Shown: in pieces, positions 50,589 through 59,099 of the stretch
How positions within the stretch are numbered: the stretch's first letter is position 1
How the letters are laid out: every line of letters begins with the position of its first letter
Origin: Methanobacteriota archaeon
GTDB taxonomy: Archaea; Methanobacteriota; Methanobacteria; Methanobacteriales; Methanobacteriaceae
Length of the DNA: 64,000 nt
Direction of reading: 5' to 3'
Assembly (NCBI GenBank): GCA_023436175.1
Contig: JAEZKE010000012.1
Span: 1 to 64,000 of the forward strand
Notes under the pieces: generated by a model
The model's database searches: none
What the model saw: only the letters and a program-made list of their open reading frames with translations
What the model was told of the DNA's origin: nothing
Position numbers and translations under genes: made by a program

Positions 50589-51896
50589 ATGCGTAATGAA
50601 ATCAAATTGCCAGATATAAGCAGTATTAACAAAATTTTGGAATATTTACCTTATTTTAAAACTGAAAATGAATTCTACAAAATAGATTCGGGACTATCCC
50701 TGGATCCTTACGTGTATTCAGATAAAATAAATCAATTTATCTCAGATTTATACAGTGAGAATTTTATAGCTCCCTTTGATTGGTGTAAATGGAGCATTGA
50801 AGCACAAAAATATTTTGAAAATCATGATTTTATTAAAACTGCAGATATTCACTGCATTCAAAAACTTTTAACGACCCTGGTCCGCTCTGAAAGGTTCAAT
50901 TACGGTGTTATTGCACCAAATATTGATAATAAAACGATCATCTGCATAATAAGCAGAATAAAAGAAATAAGGGATGAAATAATTGACAAAGTCAGAGGTA
51001 GTTTAATTGGGCTTGCAGTAGGCGATGCATTGGGTGTTCCATTAGAATTTAAATCTCCAGGGACATTTAAACCAGTCGAAGACATGATCGGCGGCGGTTC
51101 ATTTAATTTAAAACCGGGGGAATGGACTGATGATACCAGTATGGCTTTATGTCTGGCTGAAAGTTTGATTGAAAAGAAGGGATTCGACCCATTAGACCAG
51201 CTTGAAAGATACAATAGGTGGTACCGTGAAGGACATTTAAGCGTCAACGGCAAATGTTTTGACATTGGAAACACTACAAGAGAAGCTTTACATAAATTTG
51301 AAGACACATCACAACCTTATTGCGGCCCAACCTATGAACGCTCTGCTGGAAACGGCTCTGTAATGCGTTTAGCTCCAGTTCCAATTTTTTATTTTTCAAG
51401 TCCAGAGGAAGCAGTTACTATGGCAGGGGAAAGTTCAAGAACAACACATGGCCATATCTTAACTGTAGATGCTTGCAAATACATGGCTGAACTAATTATT
51501 GGCGCAATAATTGGGCATTCCAATGAGAAAATACTCTCTTGCAGGTACAGTCCAATTCTGGGATACTGGGATACATATAAATTAGCTCTAGAAATTGACG
51601 AAATTGCATGCGGCTCATTTAAGCATAAAAATCCTCCCGAAATAGCTGGAAGCGGCTATGTGGTAAAATCCTTAGAAGCAGCTTTATGGGCTTTCTACAA
51701 CAGTGATAACTTTAAAGACGGTTGTCTGCTTGCTGTTAATTTAGGGAATGATGCTGATACAACCGGTGCAGTTTACGGCCAGATTGCAGGTGCTTATTAT
51801 GGAGAAAGTGGGATTCCTAGAAGTTGGAGGAATAAATTGGTTCAGTATGATTTAATCCGGTCATTTGCAGATAAATTGATTGGAAATATAAAATAG
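50589..51896 (+). CDS. DUF6508 - ADP-ribosylglycohydrolase fusion
   Basis: A 435-residue protein. Residues 1-130 form a DUF6508-like domain (ISSINKILEYLPYFKTENEF, FISDLYSENFIAPFDW, ADIHCIQKLLTTLVRSERFN). Residues 139-435 form a DraG-type ADP-ribosylglycohydrolase with RGSLIGLAVGDALGVPLEF, the metal ligands WTDDTSM, GNGSVMRLAP and NLGNDADTTGAVYGQIAGA. DraG enzymes remove ADP-ribose from proteins or nucleic acids. All metal-binding aspartates are present, so it should be active. ATG 50589 follows GTGGTTGT. No ADP-ribosyltransferase gene is visible nearby. Confidence 0.88.
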   Translation: MRNEIKLPDISSINKILEYLPYFKTENEFYKIDSGLSLDPYVYSDKINQFISDLYSENFIAPFDWCKWSIEAQKYFENHDFIKTADIHCIQKLLTTLVRSERFNYGVIAPNIDNKTIICIISRIKEIRDEIIDKVRGSLIGLAVGDALGVPLEFKSPGTFKPVEDMIGGGSFNLKPGEWTDDTSMALCLAESLIEKKGFDPLDQLERYNRWYREGHLSVNGKCFDIGNTTREALHKFEDTSQPYCGPTYERSAGNGSVMRLAPVPIFYFSSPEEAVTMAGESSRTTHGHILTVDACKYMAELIIGAIIGHSNEKILSCRYSPILGYWDTYKLALEIDEIACGSFKHKNPPEIAGSGYVVKSLEAALWAFYNSDNFKDGCLLAVNLGNDADTTGAVYGQIAGAYYGESGIPRSWRNKLVQYDLIRSFADKLIGNIK

Positions 51897-52152
51897 ATGT
51901 TTGGTACTGGATTTAACAGATTACTGAATATTTTTGGTGTTATCAAATCAAGAAACATGTTTTTAATATCAAAGCCCTCATGTTATTCACTTAAATTTTA
52001 TTTTTTTATCCTTTTTTATCAATAATTTCTTTTAATATATCTTTTAAGCTAATTTCCGGCTTTAAACCACTTTTATTTAAATGTATTTCAAGTATAACAT
52101 ATACTAACAATATATTATTACTTAAAATTACGATGGGGTGAATTCATGCTTA

Positions 52153-52425
52153 ATGGTAGTATATCAGGTTGAAGATTATGATGTGTGGTGGCGTTTTTAC
52201 AATGACGATACTGCAAACCGTAGAACTCATGGATCTAAGGAATCGTTCATTAATCGTAACAATGAATATGCCAATGAGATTATTCTATTTTACCAGTGGG
52301 ATACCATGGACAATGCGCGGAAGTTTTTTGACTCTGAAGATGAAAAAAACAAAATGAAGGATGCAGGAGTGATCGGAGAGCCAATTATTGTATATCTTAA
52401 TGAAATAGAAAGAGCTATAGCTTAA
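52153..52425 (+). CDS. Small dimeric alpha-beta barrel-like protein
   Basis: A 90-residue protein: VVYQVEDYDVWWRFYNDDTA, then SKESFINRNNEYANEIILFYQW, AKKFF-like DNARKFFDSEDEKNKMKDAG, and EPIIVYLNE. The beta-alpha-beta-beta-alpha-beta order is that of small cyclase/monooxygenase-like (ABM/Dabb superfamily) proteins of archaea. ATG 52153 lies about 11 nt after GGGGTGA; GTG 52138 is the in-frame alternative. Function unknown. Confidence 0.7.
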   Translation: MVVYQVEDYDVWWRFYNDDTANRRTHGSKESFINRNNEYANEIILFYQWDTMDNARKFFDSEDEKNKMKDAGVIGEPIIVYLNEIERAIA

Positions 52426-52485
52426 AACATGATTTTATTTTAAAATTCGGTAAATTTTATATATGAGTATCAAAGATGTATCTTC

Positions 52486-52629
52486 ATGAAGTTCTGCCCA
52501 GAATGCGATATGGCAATGTTGCCACAGGATGATCACATGGTTTGCAGGTCCTGCGGTTACAGAATTCCTTTAAATCCGGAATATTCATCTTCTTACGATG
52601 TGAACCATAAAGTCGTTAAATCTGATTAA
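52486..52629 (+). CDS. Small zinc-ribbon protein (RPB9/TFS N-terminus-like), 47 aa
   Basis: ATG 52486 opens 47 codons: MKFCPECDMAMLPQDDHMVC followed by RSCGYRIPLNPEY. The CPEC...CRSCGY ribbon resembles the N-terminal zinc ribbon of archaeal RpoM/TFS, without the C-terminal catalytic ribbon. The same design occurs as free-standing small proteins in Methanobacteriales. No strong ribosome binding site is seen, so it may be leaderless. Confidence 0.72.
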   Translation: MKFCPECDMAMLPQDDHMVCRSCGYRIPLNPEYSSSYDVNHKVVKSD

Positions 52630-52833
52630 TAATCCTTATTTTTTATCTAAAAATTTTTATTTGTCTTTTGTTTTACTCTAAAACAGTTAACTTCATATGT
52701 TCTTACTTTTTGTATCATTTAACTTTAAAACGGTTTAATATTGAATAGGGAAACAAAAGGGATATTTTTTTTAATTATTATGTATATAATTAAATATATC
52801 AGTTCAAAAAACCTGAAAAATAGAGATGAAATC

Positions 52834-53913
52834 ATGGAATATTCTGATATCGCTATAATGCGCCTTTACAGTCAGCAACTTGCTCATTCGAGATTCAAAA
52901 GACCAGAAGAAGTGGTAGCATGGTTTGGGGGCGTCCAAGCCCAGGATTTTCCTGGTGCAAAATGGGCTGTTGGCCAGCGCATAAAAGAAAGTACTGATGC
53001 AGATATTGAACAAACACTCGCTGAGAAAAAGATTGTCCGAACATGGGCAATGCGCGGGACACTTCATTTTGTTACAGCCTCAGATATCCGCTGGATGCTT
53101 GAACTTTTAGCCCCTCGGATTATCGCAAGGAATGCCCGACGGTATAGAGAACTTGAACTCGATGAAAAAACCCTTAAACGAAGTAATGAAGTGATTAAAA
53201 ATGCACTGCAGGACGGAAACCAGTTAAACCGTAGAGAGTTGCTAGTTATTCTCCAGAAAAATGGTATCTCTACAGAAGGACAGCGTGCACCTTACATGCT
53301 GCAGAGGGCATCTCTTGACGGCATTATTTGTCAAGGAGGCATGCACAGCAATAATAACCCTATTTTTATTTCAATGGCCGAATTACCAGAAACTAAAACT
53401 TTAACCCGTCATGAATCACTGGCTGAGCTGGCCATGAGGTACTTCACAAGTCACGGCCCTGCCACACTTCAAGATTTCACATGGTGGTCTGGACTCCTAA
53501 CAAAAGATGCAAAAATCGGTCTAGAGGCTGCAGAATCATCCCTCAAATCAGAAACAATTGAAGGTAAAACTTACTGGTATTTTCCATCAAAACAAGGTAT
53601 AGGATTTAGTTCCCCAACAGCTCATTTACTGCCGAGCTTTGATGAATACATTGTTGGCTATAAAGACCGGAGCGCATCACTTGAACATATACAATCTAAA
53701 AAGACAGGTATCGAAAATATCATGTATCCAACGATAGCCTTAGATGGCCAGATTATAGGTACATGGAAGCGCATGTTCAAAAAGAATAGAATTATAATGG
53801 ATTTAAATCCTGTGATCAAACTTAACAAGGCTGAAAAGCACGCTTTAGATATAACAGTCCGTCATTTCGGTAAATTTCTGGAGATGCAGGCACATGTTAA
53901 CACAAGTTTGTAG
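52834..53913 (+). CDS. Winged-helix DNA-binding protein, AlkZ/YcaQ-type (HTH_42)
   Basis: A 359-residue HTH_42 family protein. The N-terminal RLYSQQLAHSRFKRPEEVVAW, the Q-x-Q motif VQAQDFPGAKWAVG, RTWAMRGTLHFV, and the C-terminal LLPSFDEYIVGYKDRS are the family landmarks. The bacterial relatives AlkZ and YcaQ are DNA glycosylases that repair bulky adducts and interstrand crosslinks; the Q-x-Q motif is part of their active site. Archaeal members are less studied. ATG 52834 follows GAGATG; an earlier in-frame start at 52741 would add 31 poorly conserved residues. Glycosylase activity is an inference. Confidence 0.82.
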   Translation: MEYSDIAIMRLYSQQLAHSRFKRPEEVVAWFGGVQAQDFPGAKWAVGQRIKESTDADIEQTLAEKKIVRTWAMRGTLHFVTASDIRWMLELLAPRIIARNARRYRELELDEKTLKRSNEVIKNALQDGNQLNRRELLVILQKNGISTEGQRAPYMLQRASLDGIICQGGMHSNNNPIFISMAELPETKTLTRHESLAELAMRYFTSHGPATLQDFTWWSGLLTKDAKIGLEAAESSLKSETIEGKTYWYFPSKQGIGFSSPTAHLLPSFDEYIVGYKDRSASLEHIQSKKTGIENIMYPTIALDGQIIGTWKRMFKKNRIIMDLNPVIKLNKAEKHALDITVRHFGKFLEMQAHVNTSL

Positions 53914-54861
53914 TCAAAATTTTTTACCACTTTAGCAACCCTTTAAGAAATTTGTCTATACTCATATCATTAAATTCGCCCTTTTGATATTTTTTTTTTA
54001 AGAATGTATCCAGTCTCTTTAATGAAATTAGAATATTTAGGTTGGTTTTGGATAATCAACATTCCTATGCCCGAAATTCAATGATTAAATGAATCTGAAA
54101 TAAATTCTAATTTCCTAAATGATAATGGTTATCCGCGCAGTATTATTAATATGGCTAAAATATCGTTTTGGAAGCTAAATGATTTGATTTAAAACAATCT
54201 AATGAATATATGGGATGAGAAAACAAAGTACTTGACCAAAAAATAAAATTGTGTATGGAGAAATATTCACTATTAATCCAGAAATGGTTACAGACGTATA
54301 TGGAGCTATAAAAGCATCCATGAACGTTTTAATGAAATTATAATGCTTTTTTTATAAAATTAAAGAATTAAAGACTAATAAATAAATAAATATAAAATAT
54401 ATATCTCTATAAACTTAAAAAATGGTGTAATATCCATATTTTTAGCATTAATAATCTTAATAATAGTGCATAACGCAAATTTAACCCTTTAGAAACTCTC
54501 AGGGACAAAAAAGAAACTTAGAAAATTATATATATCAAAACTACATTTATAAAAAAATTAGGGGATAATTAATTGAAGTAGAAAGAGGCTTTAATAACAA
54601 AAATTTTAGTTTTTGGTTCTTTGATACTGTTAATAGTATTTTCAAAGTAGAATAGCCATATAATAACTTTAAAATTTTTTTATAACAATTTTTCTATTTT
54701 ACATGCTCAAATTATATTAACAGTGATAAAGATTAATGGTTTTGCAGTGAGTGTTTGTAAGTTTTTAATAATATCCTAATTACTCTATTTAATTAACCCC
54801 TTAATTTATTGAAAATGACAAAATCTGAAAAAGGGTTTGATCAATAAAGAAGGTGTTTTGA
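53914..54861. other. Gene-poor region with several relics, 950 bp
   Basis: It contains protein-like fragments without complete genes: 53924-54031 minus, 54251-54343 plus (reading EIFTINPEMVTDVYGAIKAS to a stop), and 54573-54650 plus. The last has a GGGGATAA site, TTG-AAG, then an in-frame TAG, followed by codons for the hydrophobic KEALITKILVFGSLILLIVF, like a broken signal peptide. The rest is AT-rich with no recognised feature. Confidence 0.5.
53924..54031 (-). pseudogene. 3' relic of a small toxin/antitoxin-like gene
   Basis: On the minus strand this reads LISLKRLDTFLKKKYQKGEF and NDMSIDKFLKGLLKW to a stop. Its style resembles the 49126-49248 fragment (KEL/SAEEFLTEL versus MSIDKFLKGL), suggesting two decayed members of one family of small proteins. 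No start is present. Confidence 0.4.
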
Positions 54862-55386
54862 ATGTTTTGTCCTAAATGCGGCACAAAAAATAAGGAAAAT
54901 GCTAAATTCTGTGAAAAATGTGGAAATAACCTAAATGCTGCTTCGAAAATAACCAAAAAAAATGCAGGTTCGCCTGTTAAATTTCTTATAGTAATCTGCG
55001 TAATTTTAGTTGCGGGACTTGGAATAGCTGCAGGGTACATATTGAATCCCGGATCGACTTCTAATTCTTCTGGAAATTATCAACAATTAGATTCCAGTTC
55101 AAACGATTCCAGTTCAAATGGTTCAAATCCAGACAGTTCCAATTCAGTTAGTTCTAATTCAGACAGTCCCAGTTTAGATAGTTCTAGCTCGGGTGAGTCA
55201 TCAAGTGGTGATGATAAAAGAACGTGTGGATACTGTGATGGAACTGGTAGCTGCCCTCACTGTTATGGAAAAGGATATACTCTCAATTATAATGGTAGTG
55301 AAAGAACCGACTGTATGTGGTGTGGTGGAACTGGGAAATGCCCAAATTGTGATGGGACAGGATATAAAGATGTATTTAAAGTTTAA
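54862..55386 (+). CDS. Membrane zinc-ribbon protein with CxxCxGxG repeats (copy 1)
   Basis: A 174-residue protein: a cytoplasmic zinc ribbon MFCPKCGTKN...FCEKCG (1-21), one membrane helix (about 42-65, KFLIVICVILVAGLGIAAGY), a long Ser/Asn/Asp-rich linker (about 68-120) and a C-terminal DnaJ-type cysteine domain with CGYCDGTGSCPHCYGKG and CMWCGGTGKCPNCDGTG. The cysteine domain should bind zinc outside the membrane. ATG 54862 follows AAGGTG. It is the first of three tandem paralogues. Confidence 0.82.
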   Translation: MFCPKCGTKNKENAKFCEKCGNNLNAASKITKKNAGSPVKFLIVICVILVAGLGIAAGYILNPGSTSNSSGNYQQLDSSSNDSSSNGSNPDSSNSVSSNSDSPSLDSSSSGESSSGDDKRTCGYCDGTGSCPHCYGKGYTLNYNGSERTDCMWCGGTGKCPNCDGTGYKDVFKV

Positions 55387-55537
55387 GAACAGTAAAAAAA
55401 TATTCTGTTTTAATAACTGTTAAAGGGCCTTACAGTGAGAATTTGAAGGCTTTTGACAATCAGCATAGTAATAGGTTCTATAATAATTATTGAAGGAAGG
55501 AATAATGAAGAAAGTTTAATCAAGGAAGGTGTTTTGA

Positions 55538-56038
55538 ATGTTTTGTCCAAAATGCGGCGCAGAAAATAAGGAAGACGCTGAATTCTGTAAAAAATGTGGA
55601 ATTAACTTAAATAATAATTCAGAAATAATCAAAAAGAATGCAGGTTCGCCTGTTAAATTTCTTATTGTGATCTGTATAGTTTTAGTTGCTGGGCTTGGAA
55701 TATCTGCAGGATATATATTTCATGGCTTTGGAGTGACTTCTAATTCTTCTGGGACTTACCAACAACCAGTTTCCAGTTCAAATGATTCCAGTTCAGATAA
55801 TTCTAGCGTAGATAATTCCAGTTCGGATAATTCCAGTTCAGTTAGTTCCAGCCTTAGTAAATCATCAAGTAGTAACAATGAAAAGCTTTACCCTTGTCAT
55901 TGGTGTGGAAAAACTGGGGTTTGCTTTGGTTGTGAAGGGAAAGGCATCATTTTTGGTGATACTCTTTGTCCCGTTTGTAATGGAACAGGTAAATGCCCTA
56001 AATGTAATGGAACAGGATATCACCCACTGGAAAAATAA
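55538..56038 (+). CDS. Membrane zinc-ribbon protein with CxxCxGxG repeats (copy 2)
   Basis: A 166-residue paralogue of the preceding gene. The zinc ribbon and membrane helix are nearly identical (KKNAGSPVKFLIVICIVLVA), the Ser-rich linker is built from repeated SSSDNSS units, and the C-terminal cysteine domain reads CHWCGKTGVCFGCEGKG and CPVCNGTGKCPKCNGTG. The ribosome binding site AAGGTGTTTTGA is the same as in copy 1. The intergenic DNA before it is also duplicated, so a segment of about 650 bp was copied. Confidence 0.82.
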   Translation: MFCPKCGAENKEDAEFCKKCGINLNNNSEIIKKNAGSPVKFLIVICIVLVAGLGISAGYIFHGFGVTSNSSGTYQQPVSSSNDSSSDNSSVDNSSSDNSSSVSSSLSKSSSSNNEKLYPCHWCGKTGVCFGCEGKGIIFGDTLCPVCNGTGKCPKCNGTGYHPLEK

Positions 56039-56184
56039 AAGAGTATTCTGTTTTAAAACTGTTAATGGGTTTTTCAGGGAGGATTTGTAAGTTTTTAATA
56101 ATGCCATAATTGCTTTGTGATTAGCCCCTAATTATTGAAGGAATGAGTAATATGAAAAAAGGTTTGATAATAGAAGGTGTTTGA

Positions 56185-56850
56185 ATGTTTTGTCCAAAAT
56201 GCGGCACAAAAAATGATGAAGATGCTGAATTCTGTGAAAAATGTGGGATTAACTTAAATGATGATTCAGAAATAACCAAAGAGAATGCAGGGGTCCCTGT
56301 TAAATTTCTTATTGTGATCTGTATAGTTTTAGTTGCTGGACTTGGAATAGCTGCAGGGTATATATTTCAAGGCTTTGGAGCGACTTCTAATTCTTCACAA
56401 ACTCAAAATAGTATGATCTCTCAAAGTACTGGATTCCCACTCTCTGAGACTCCTAATCTGGCTGCTGAAATAGCTAAAAAAGATGGAAACGGTGAAAACG
56501 TACAATATCATGGAGTAACTCTAGATAAAAGTCAATGTCTTTATATATTAGCCAGGGCTATTGTGATGTTAAATAGTGGTAAAACGGGTAATATTCCTAT
56601 TAAAACATTTGGAGATGCTGCTGATCCTTGTGGTAATTTAAATAGTGCATCTATCACTAAAGACGAATATGTAGATATGGCGGATAGAACTTACACTTGG
56701 ATGGATGCTAATGGAAGAGCACCTAATCATACCGGCATAAAATCTGCAGGATCCTCAGATTTAAATCCAGATATGACTCTCAAAGCATTTACAAAAGTTT
56801 TAACAGAATACCAGGCTACGGGGGAACTACCTTCGGGAATTTCAATTTAA
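56185..56850 (+). CDS. Membrane zinc-ribbon protein with pseudomurein-binding-like domain (copy 3)
   Basis: A 221-residue protein whose first 70 residues match copies 1 and 2 (zinc ribbon plus membrane helix). The cysteine domain is replaced by about 140 residues resembling pseudomurein-binding repeats: ITKDEYVDMADRTYTWMDAN, GRAPNHTGIKSAG and LTEYQATGELPSGIS. This should anchor it to the pseudomurein wall of Methanobacteriales. ATG 56185 follows AAGGTG. It shows domain swapping within a tandem duplication. Confidence 0.8.
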   Translation: MFCPKCGTKNDEDAEFCEKCGINLNDDSEITKENAGVPVKFLIVICIVLVAGLGIAAGYIFQGFGATSNSSQTQNSMISQSTGFPLSETPNLAAEIAKKDGNGENVQYHGVTLDKSQCLYILARAIVMLNSGKTGNIPIKTFGDAADPCGNLNSASITKDEYVDMADRTYTWMDANGRAPNHTGIKSAGSSDLNPDMTLKAFTKVLTEYQATGELPSGISI

Positions 56851-56863
56851 AACAGTGGTTTCA

Positions 56864-57580
56864 ATGAATAAAAAATTAACAGCTGGCATTTTAGTAATGC
56901 TGGCAATTATATTTTCAGTAAGTTTCCTTATTTCATCTCACTACTTTCCAAATAATGATATTTCTGCATCAATTACATCTTCAAGTGATAATGGTGTTTT
57001 AGGAAGTAATGAACTTGGTTATGTTGTAAAAGAAGGACCTTACGGCAACAAAGATTCTCCAATTAAAATAGCTTATATCACTGGAGTTCACCCGTTAGAA
57101 TCTGAATCTCACAAAGCAGTCCGCGAGACAATTGAAACCAAAAATAAATCTTTAAACTACTGCTACTATGTCTATAAAATTGTCGTTACAAAGGATGCAG
57201 CAGATTACGATAAAGGCAGGATGAACGGTCAGTTATTAGCTAACCAGTACGTGGTTCCAGATATCACTGGCCAGAATTTTGATCTTGCCGTTGATGTACA
57301 TTCTAACCGTGGAAATTATCAGGAAAAAAGGTTTATATTTGCCCCTCAAAATGAGGATGGATCAAAATCAATTGCACTTGAAATTAAAAGTAAGATACCA
57401 TGGATGATTTATTATAATCCCACTTCACAGACAAGCCCAAAATATGTTACAATTCCTTTAATTAAAGCAGGAATTCCGGCTGTAGTATATGAAACTTACA
57501 TAAATGATTCCTATGGCTTTACTAAGGAGCATGCTGATGAATTTGTGTCGGCTGTTGATGGTCTCAAGTTTAAATCGTAA
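56864..57580 (+). CDS. Secreted protein, possible zinc carboxypeptidase-like fold
   Basis: A 238-residue protein with an N-terminal signal or anchor helix (about 5-24). The mature part contains AYITGVHPLESESHKAVRE (an H-x-x-E pair), FDLAVDVHSNRG and a late VVYETYIND. This H-x-x-E, H, E spacing resembles M14-type zinc carboxypeptidases and succinylglutamate desuccinylases. It directly follows the pseudomurein-binding-like gene, so a cell-wall peptidase role is possible. ATG 56864 has a GTGG site. The enzymatic assignment is tentative. Confidence 0.65.
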   Translation: MNKKLTAGILVMLAIIFSVSFLISSHYFPNNDISASITSSSDNGVLGSNELGYVVKEGPYGNKDSPIKIAYITGVHPLESESHKAVRETIETKNKSLNYCYYVYKIVVTKDAADYDKGRMNGQLLANQYVVPDITGQNFDLAVDVHSNRGNYQEKRFIFAPQNEDGSKSIALEIKSKIPWMIYYNPTSQTSPKYVTIPLIKAGIPAVVYETYINDSYGFTKEHADEFVSAVDGLKFKS

Positions 57581-57764
57581 ACTGAATATGGTGTTTTTTG
57601 AAACACTATATTTCGATTCTTTAGGATCATAACTTAGAAATTAAAGTACTTTTAGCATTTTGAAGCCAAATTAACTTTTACACATTTTTGTCATCACAAA
57701 ATCAGCAACCAGATATTTTTTTATAATATAACTATATATTATATTAAAAATAGCAGGATGTTTT

Positions 57765-58613
57765 ATGTCTAAGAAATACTGGGGTTTAATTTTAGTTTTA
57801 ATATTAATTTATGGTTTAATTTCGTATTGCTATTTGATAACTGTCGATAATCAGAATTCTAACTGGAATTATCAAGAGCTTCAAAAAATTAATAATAATG
57901 AAAGTAATTATTCATTTGCAGTATATGGGGATAGTGCGAACTCTAATGGAAGATTTGAACATTTAATACAGAGTTTGAATGGAAAAAATGTGCTTTTTTC
58001 TATAGATAATGGAGATCTAACTACTTCAGGAACTACAATACAGTTTGGATATTTTTTAATTGATATAAAACAATTAAAAGCACCCGCATTAACTAATATC
58101 GGTAATCATGATCTTTATAAGAATAAAAATGAATCTGTTTACATTAACACATTTGGAAACCCGTATTATTCATTTACAGAGAAAAATAGTTATTTCATAG
58201 TTTTAGACGATGCAAAATCTGATATTAATAATACTCAGATGAACTGGCTGAAAAATGAGCTTAAAAAGAGCCAGAATTACAGATACAGATTTGTATTTAT
58301 GCACATCCCACTTTATGATCCAAGATATAATGCTGCAGGTGAAGGCCGCAGCTTGGATAACGTAACCACTGCAAAAACTCTTAATGGCCTTTTTGATGAG
58401 TATAATGTTACCATGCTTTTTACATCTCATATCCATGGCTATTTCCGCGGAGTATGGGGTAAAACACCATTTATAATAACTGGTGGGGCAGGATCACCCT
58501 TAAGTAAACCAGTCGTTAATGGCAGTAACAGTACTCAAAATTATTTTTACCATTACGTTTTAGTTAATGTGACAGATCAGGGAGTTAATTATGAAATAGT
58601 GAAATATAACTAA
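57765..58613 (+). CDS. Membrane-anchored metallophosphoesterase
   Basis: A 282-residue calcineurin-like phosphoesterase with one N-terminal membrane helix (about 7-25). Metal-binding motifs: YGDS (54-57, replacing the usual D-x-H), DNGDL (81-85), GNHDLY (113-118), FMHIPLYD (about 185) and SHIHGYF (about 222). The first motif lacks the normal D-x-H, so metal binding at one site may differ. It acts outside the cell membrane. ATG 57765; TATA-like TATATATTATAT lies about 30 nt upstream, and no clear ribosome binding site is seen, so it may be nearly leaderless. Confidence 0.83.
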   Translation: MSKKYWGLILVLILIYGLISYCYLITVDNQNSNWNYQELQKINNNESNYSFAVYGDSANSNGRFEHLIQSLNGKNVLFSIDNGDLTTSGTTIQFGYFLIDIKQLKAPALTNIGNHDLYKNKNESVYINTFGNPYYSFTEKNSYFIVLDDAKSDINNTQMNWLKNELKKSQNYRYRFVFMHIPLYDPRYNAAGEGRSLDNVTTAKTLNGLFDEYNVTMLFTSHIHGYFRGVWGKTPFIITGGAGSPLSKPVVNGSNSTQNYFYHYVLVNVTDQGVNYEIVKYN

Positions 58614-59099
58614 TTTTTGTATTTTACGGGAATAGATTGGCTGTATTAATGTAATATACTTTAAAACCTTTGAAAATATACTATATTTAAAAAGAATTAT
58701 TTTGCACAGGTAATACAATTAAATTTAATAACATCAGAGAGGGATAAGGGGTAACTGGGCTGTTAATTCCCTCTCTGTTGCACAACCCAGAATAAAGTAT
58801 ATATCTCCAACATAAATCATTTTTTAATTTTAAGATATATGCAGAGGCTTATGTTCATAAATGATTCCATACGTTCAAAACTAAGAGTGAAGAATGGTAA
58901 AATAAACTTTGATGTTTGATCTAATTTGAAAATAAGATTCATCTGTGTCAAAAATTTGTTGTATATTTTAAATTCTTTTAATTTTAAAAATACGCTATAT
59001 TTTTATACTGATTTTGTAAATACTTGATTTATGTTTTTTTAAAGATTTAATCGTAATATTGAAATAATAGTTTTTTAATAATGTAAGGTTAAGAGACGA
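58614..59099. other. Intergenic region with structured element A
   Basis: A 486-bp gap. It contains the repeated structured element (58736-58870) described separately; the remainder is AT-rich with no recognised signal. Confidence 0.45.
58736..58870 (+). repeat. Repeated structured intergenic element, copy A
   Basis: AGAGAGGGA (58736-58744) pairs with TCCCTCTCT (58768-58776). CTGGG (58755-58759) in its loop pairs with CCCAG (58786-58790) outside it, a crossing arrangement that allows a pseudoknot. The 3' part (AAGTATATATCTCCAACATAAATCA ... TTCATAAATG, in pieces) is diverged but alignable with copies at 63319-63437 and 63618-63681. It could be a small RNA or leader. Element identity is inferred by eye. 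Confidence 0.5.

Noticed and set aside
54573..54650. In-frame TAG read as pyrrolysine
   Set aside because: Methanobacteriales are not known to use pyrrolysine and the frame is only 25 codons long; a broken signal-peptide gene explains it better.
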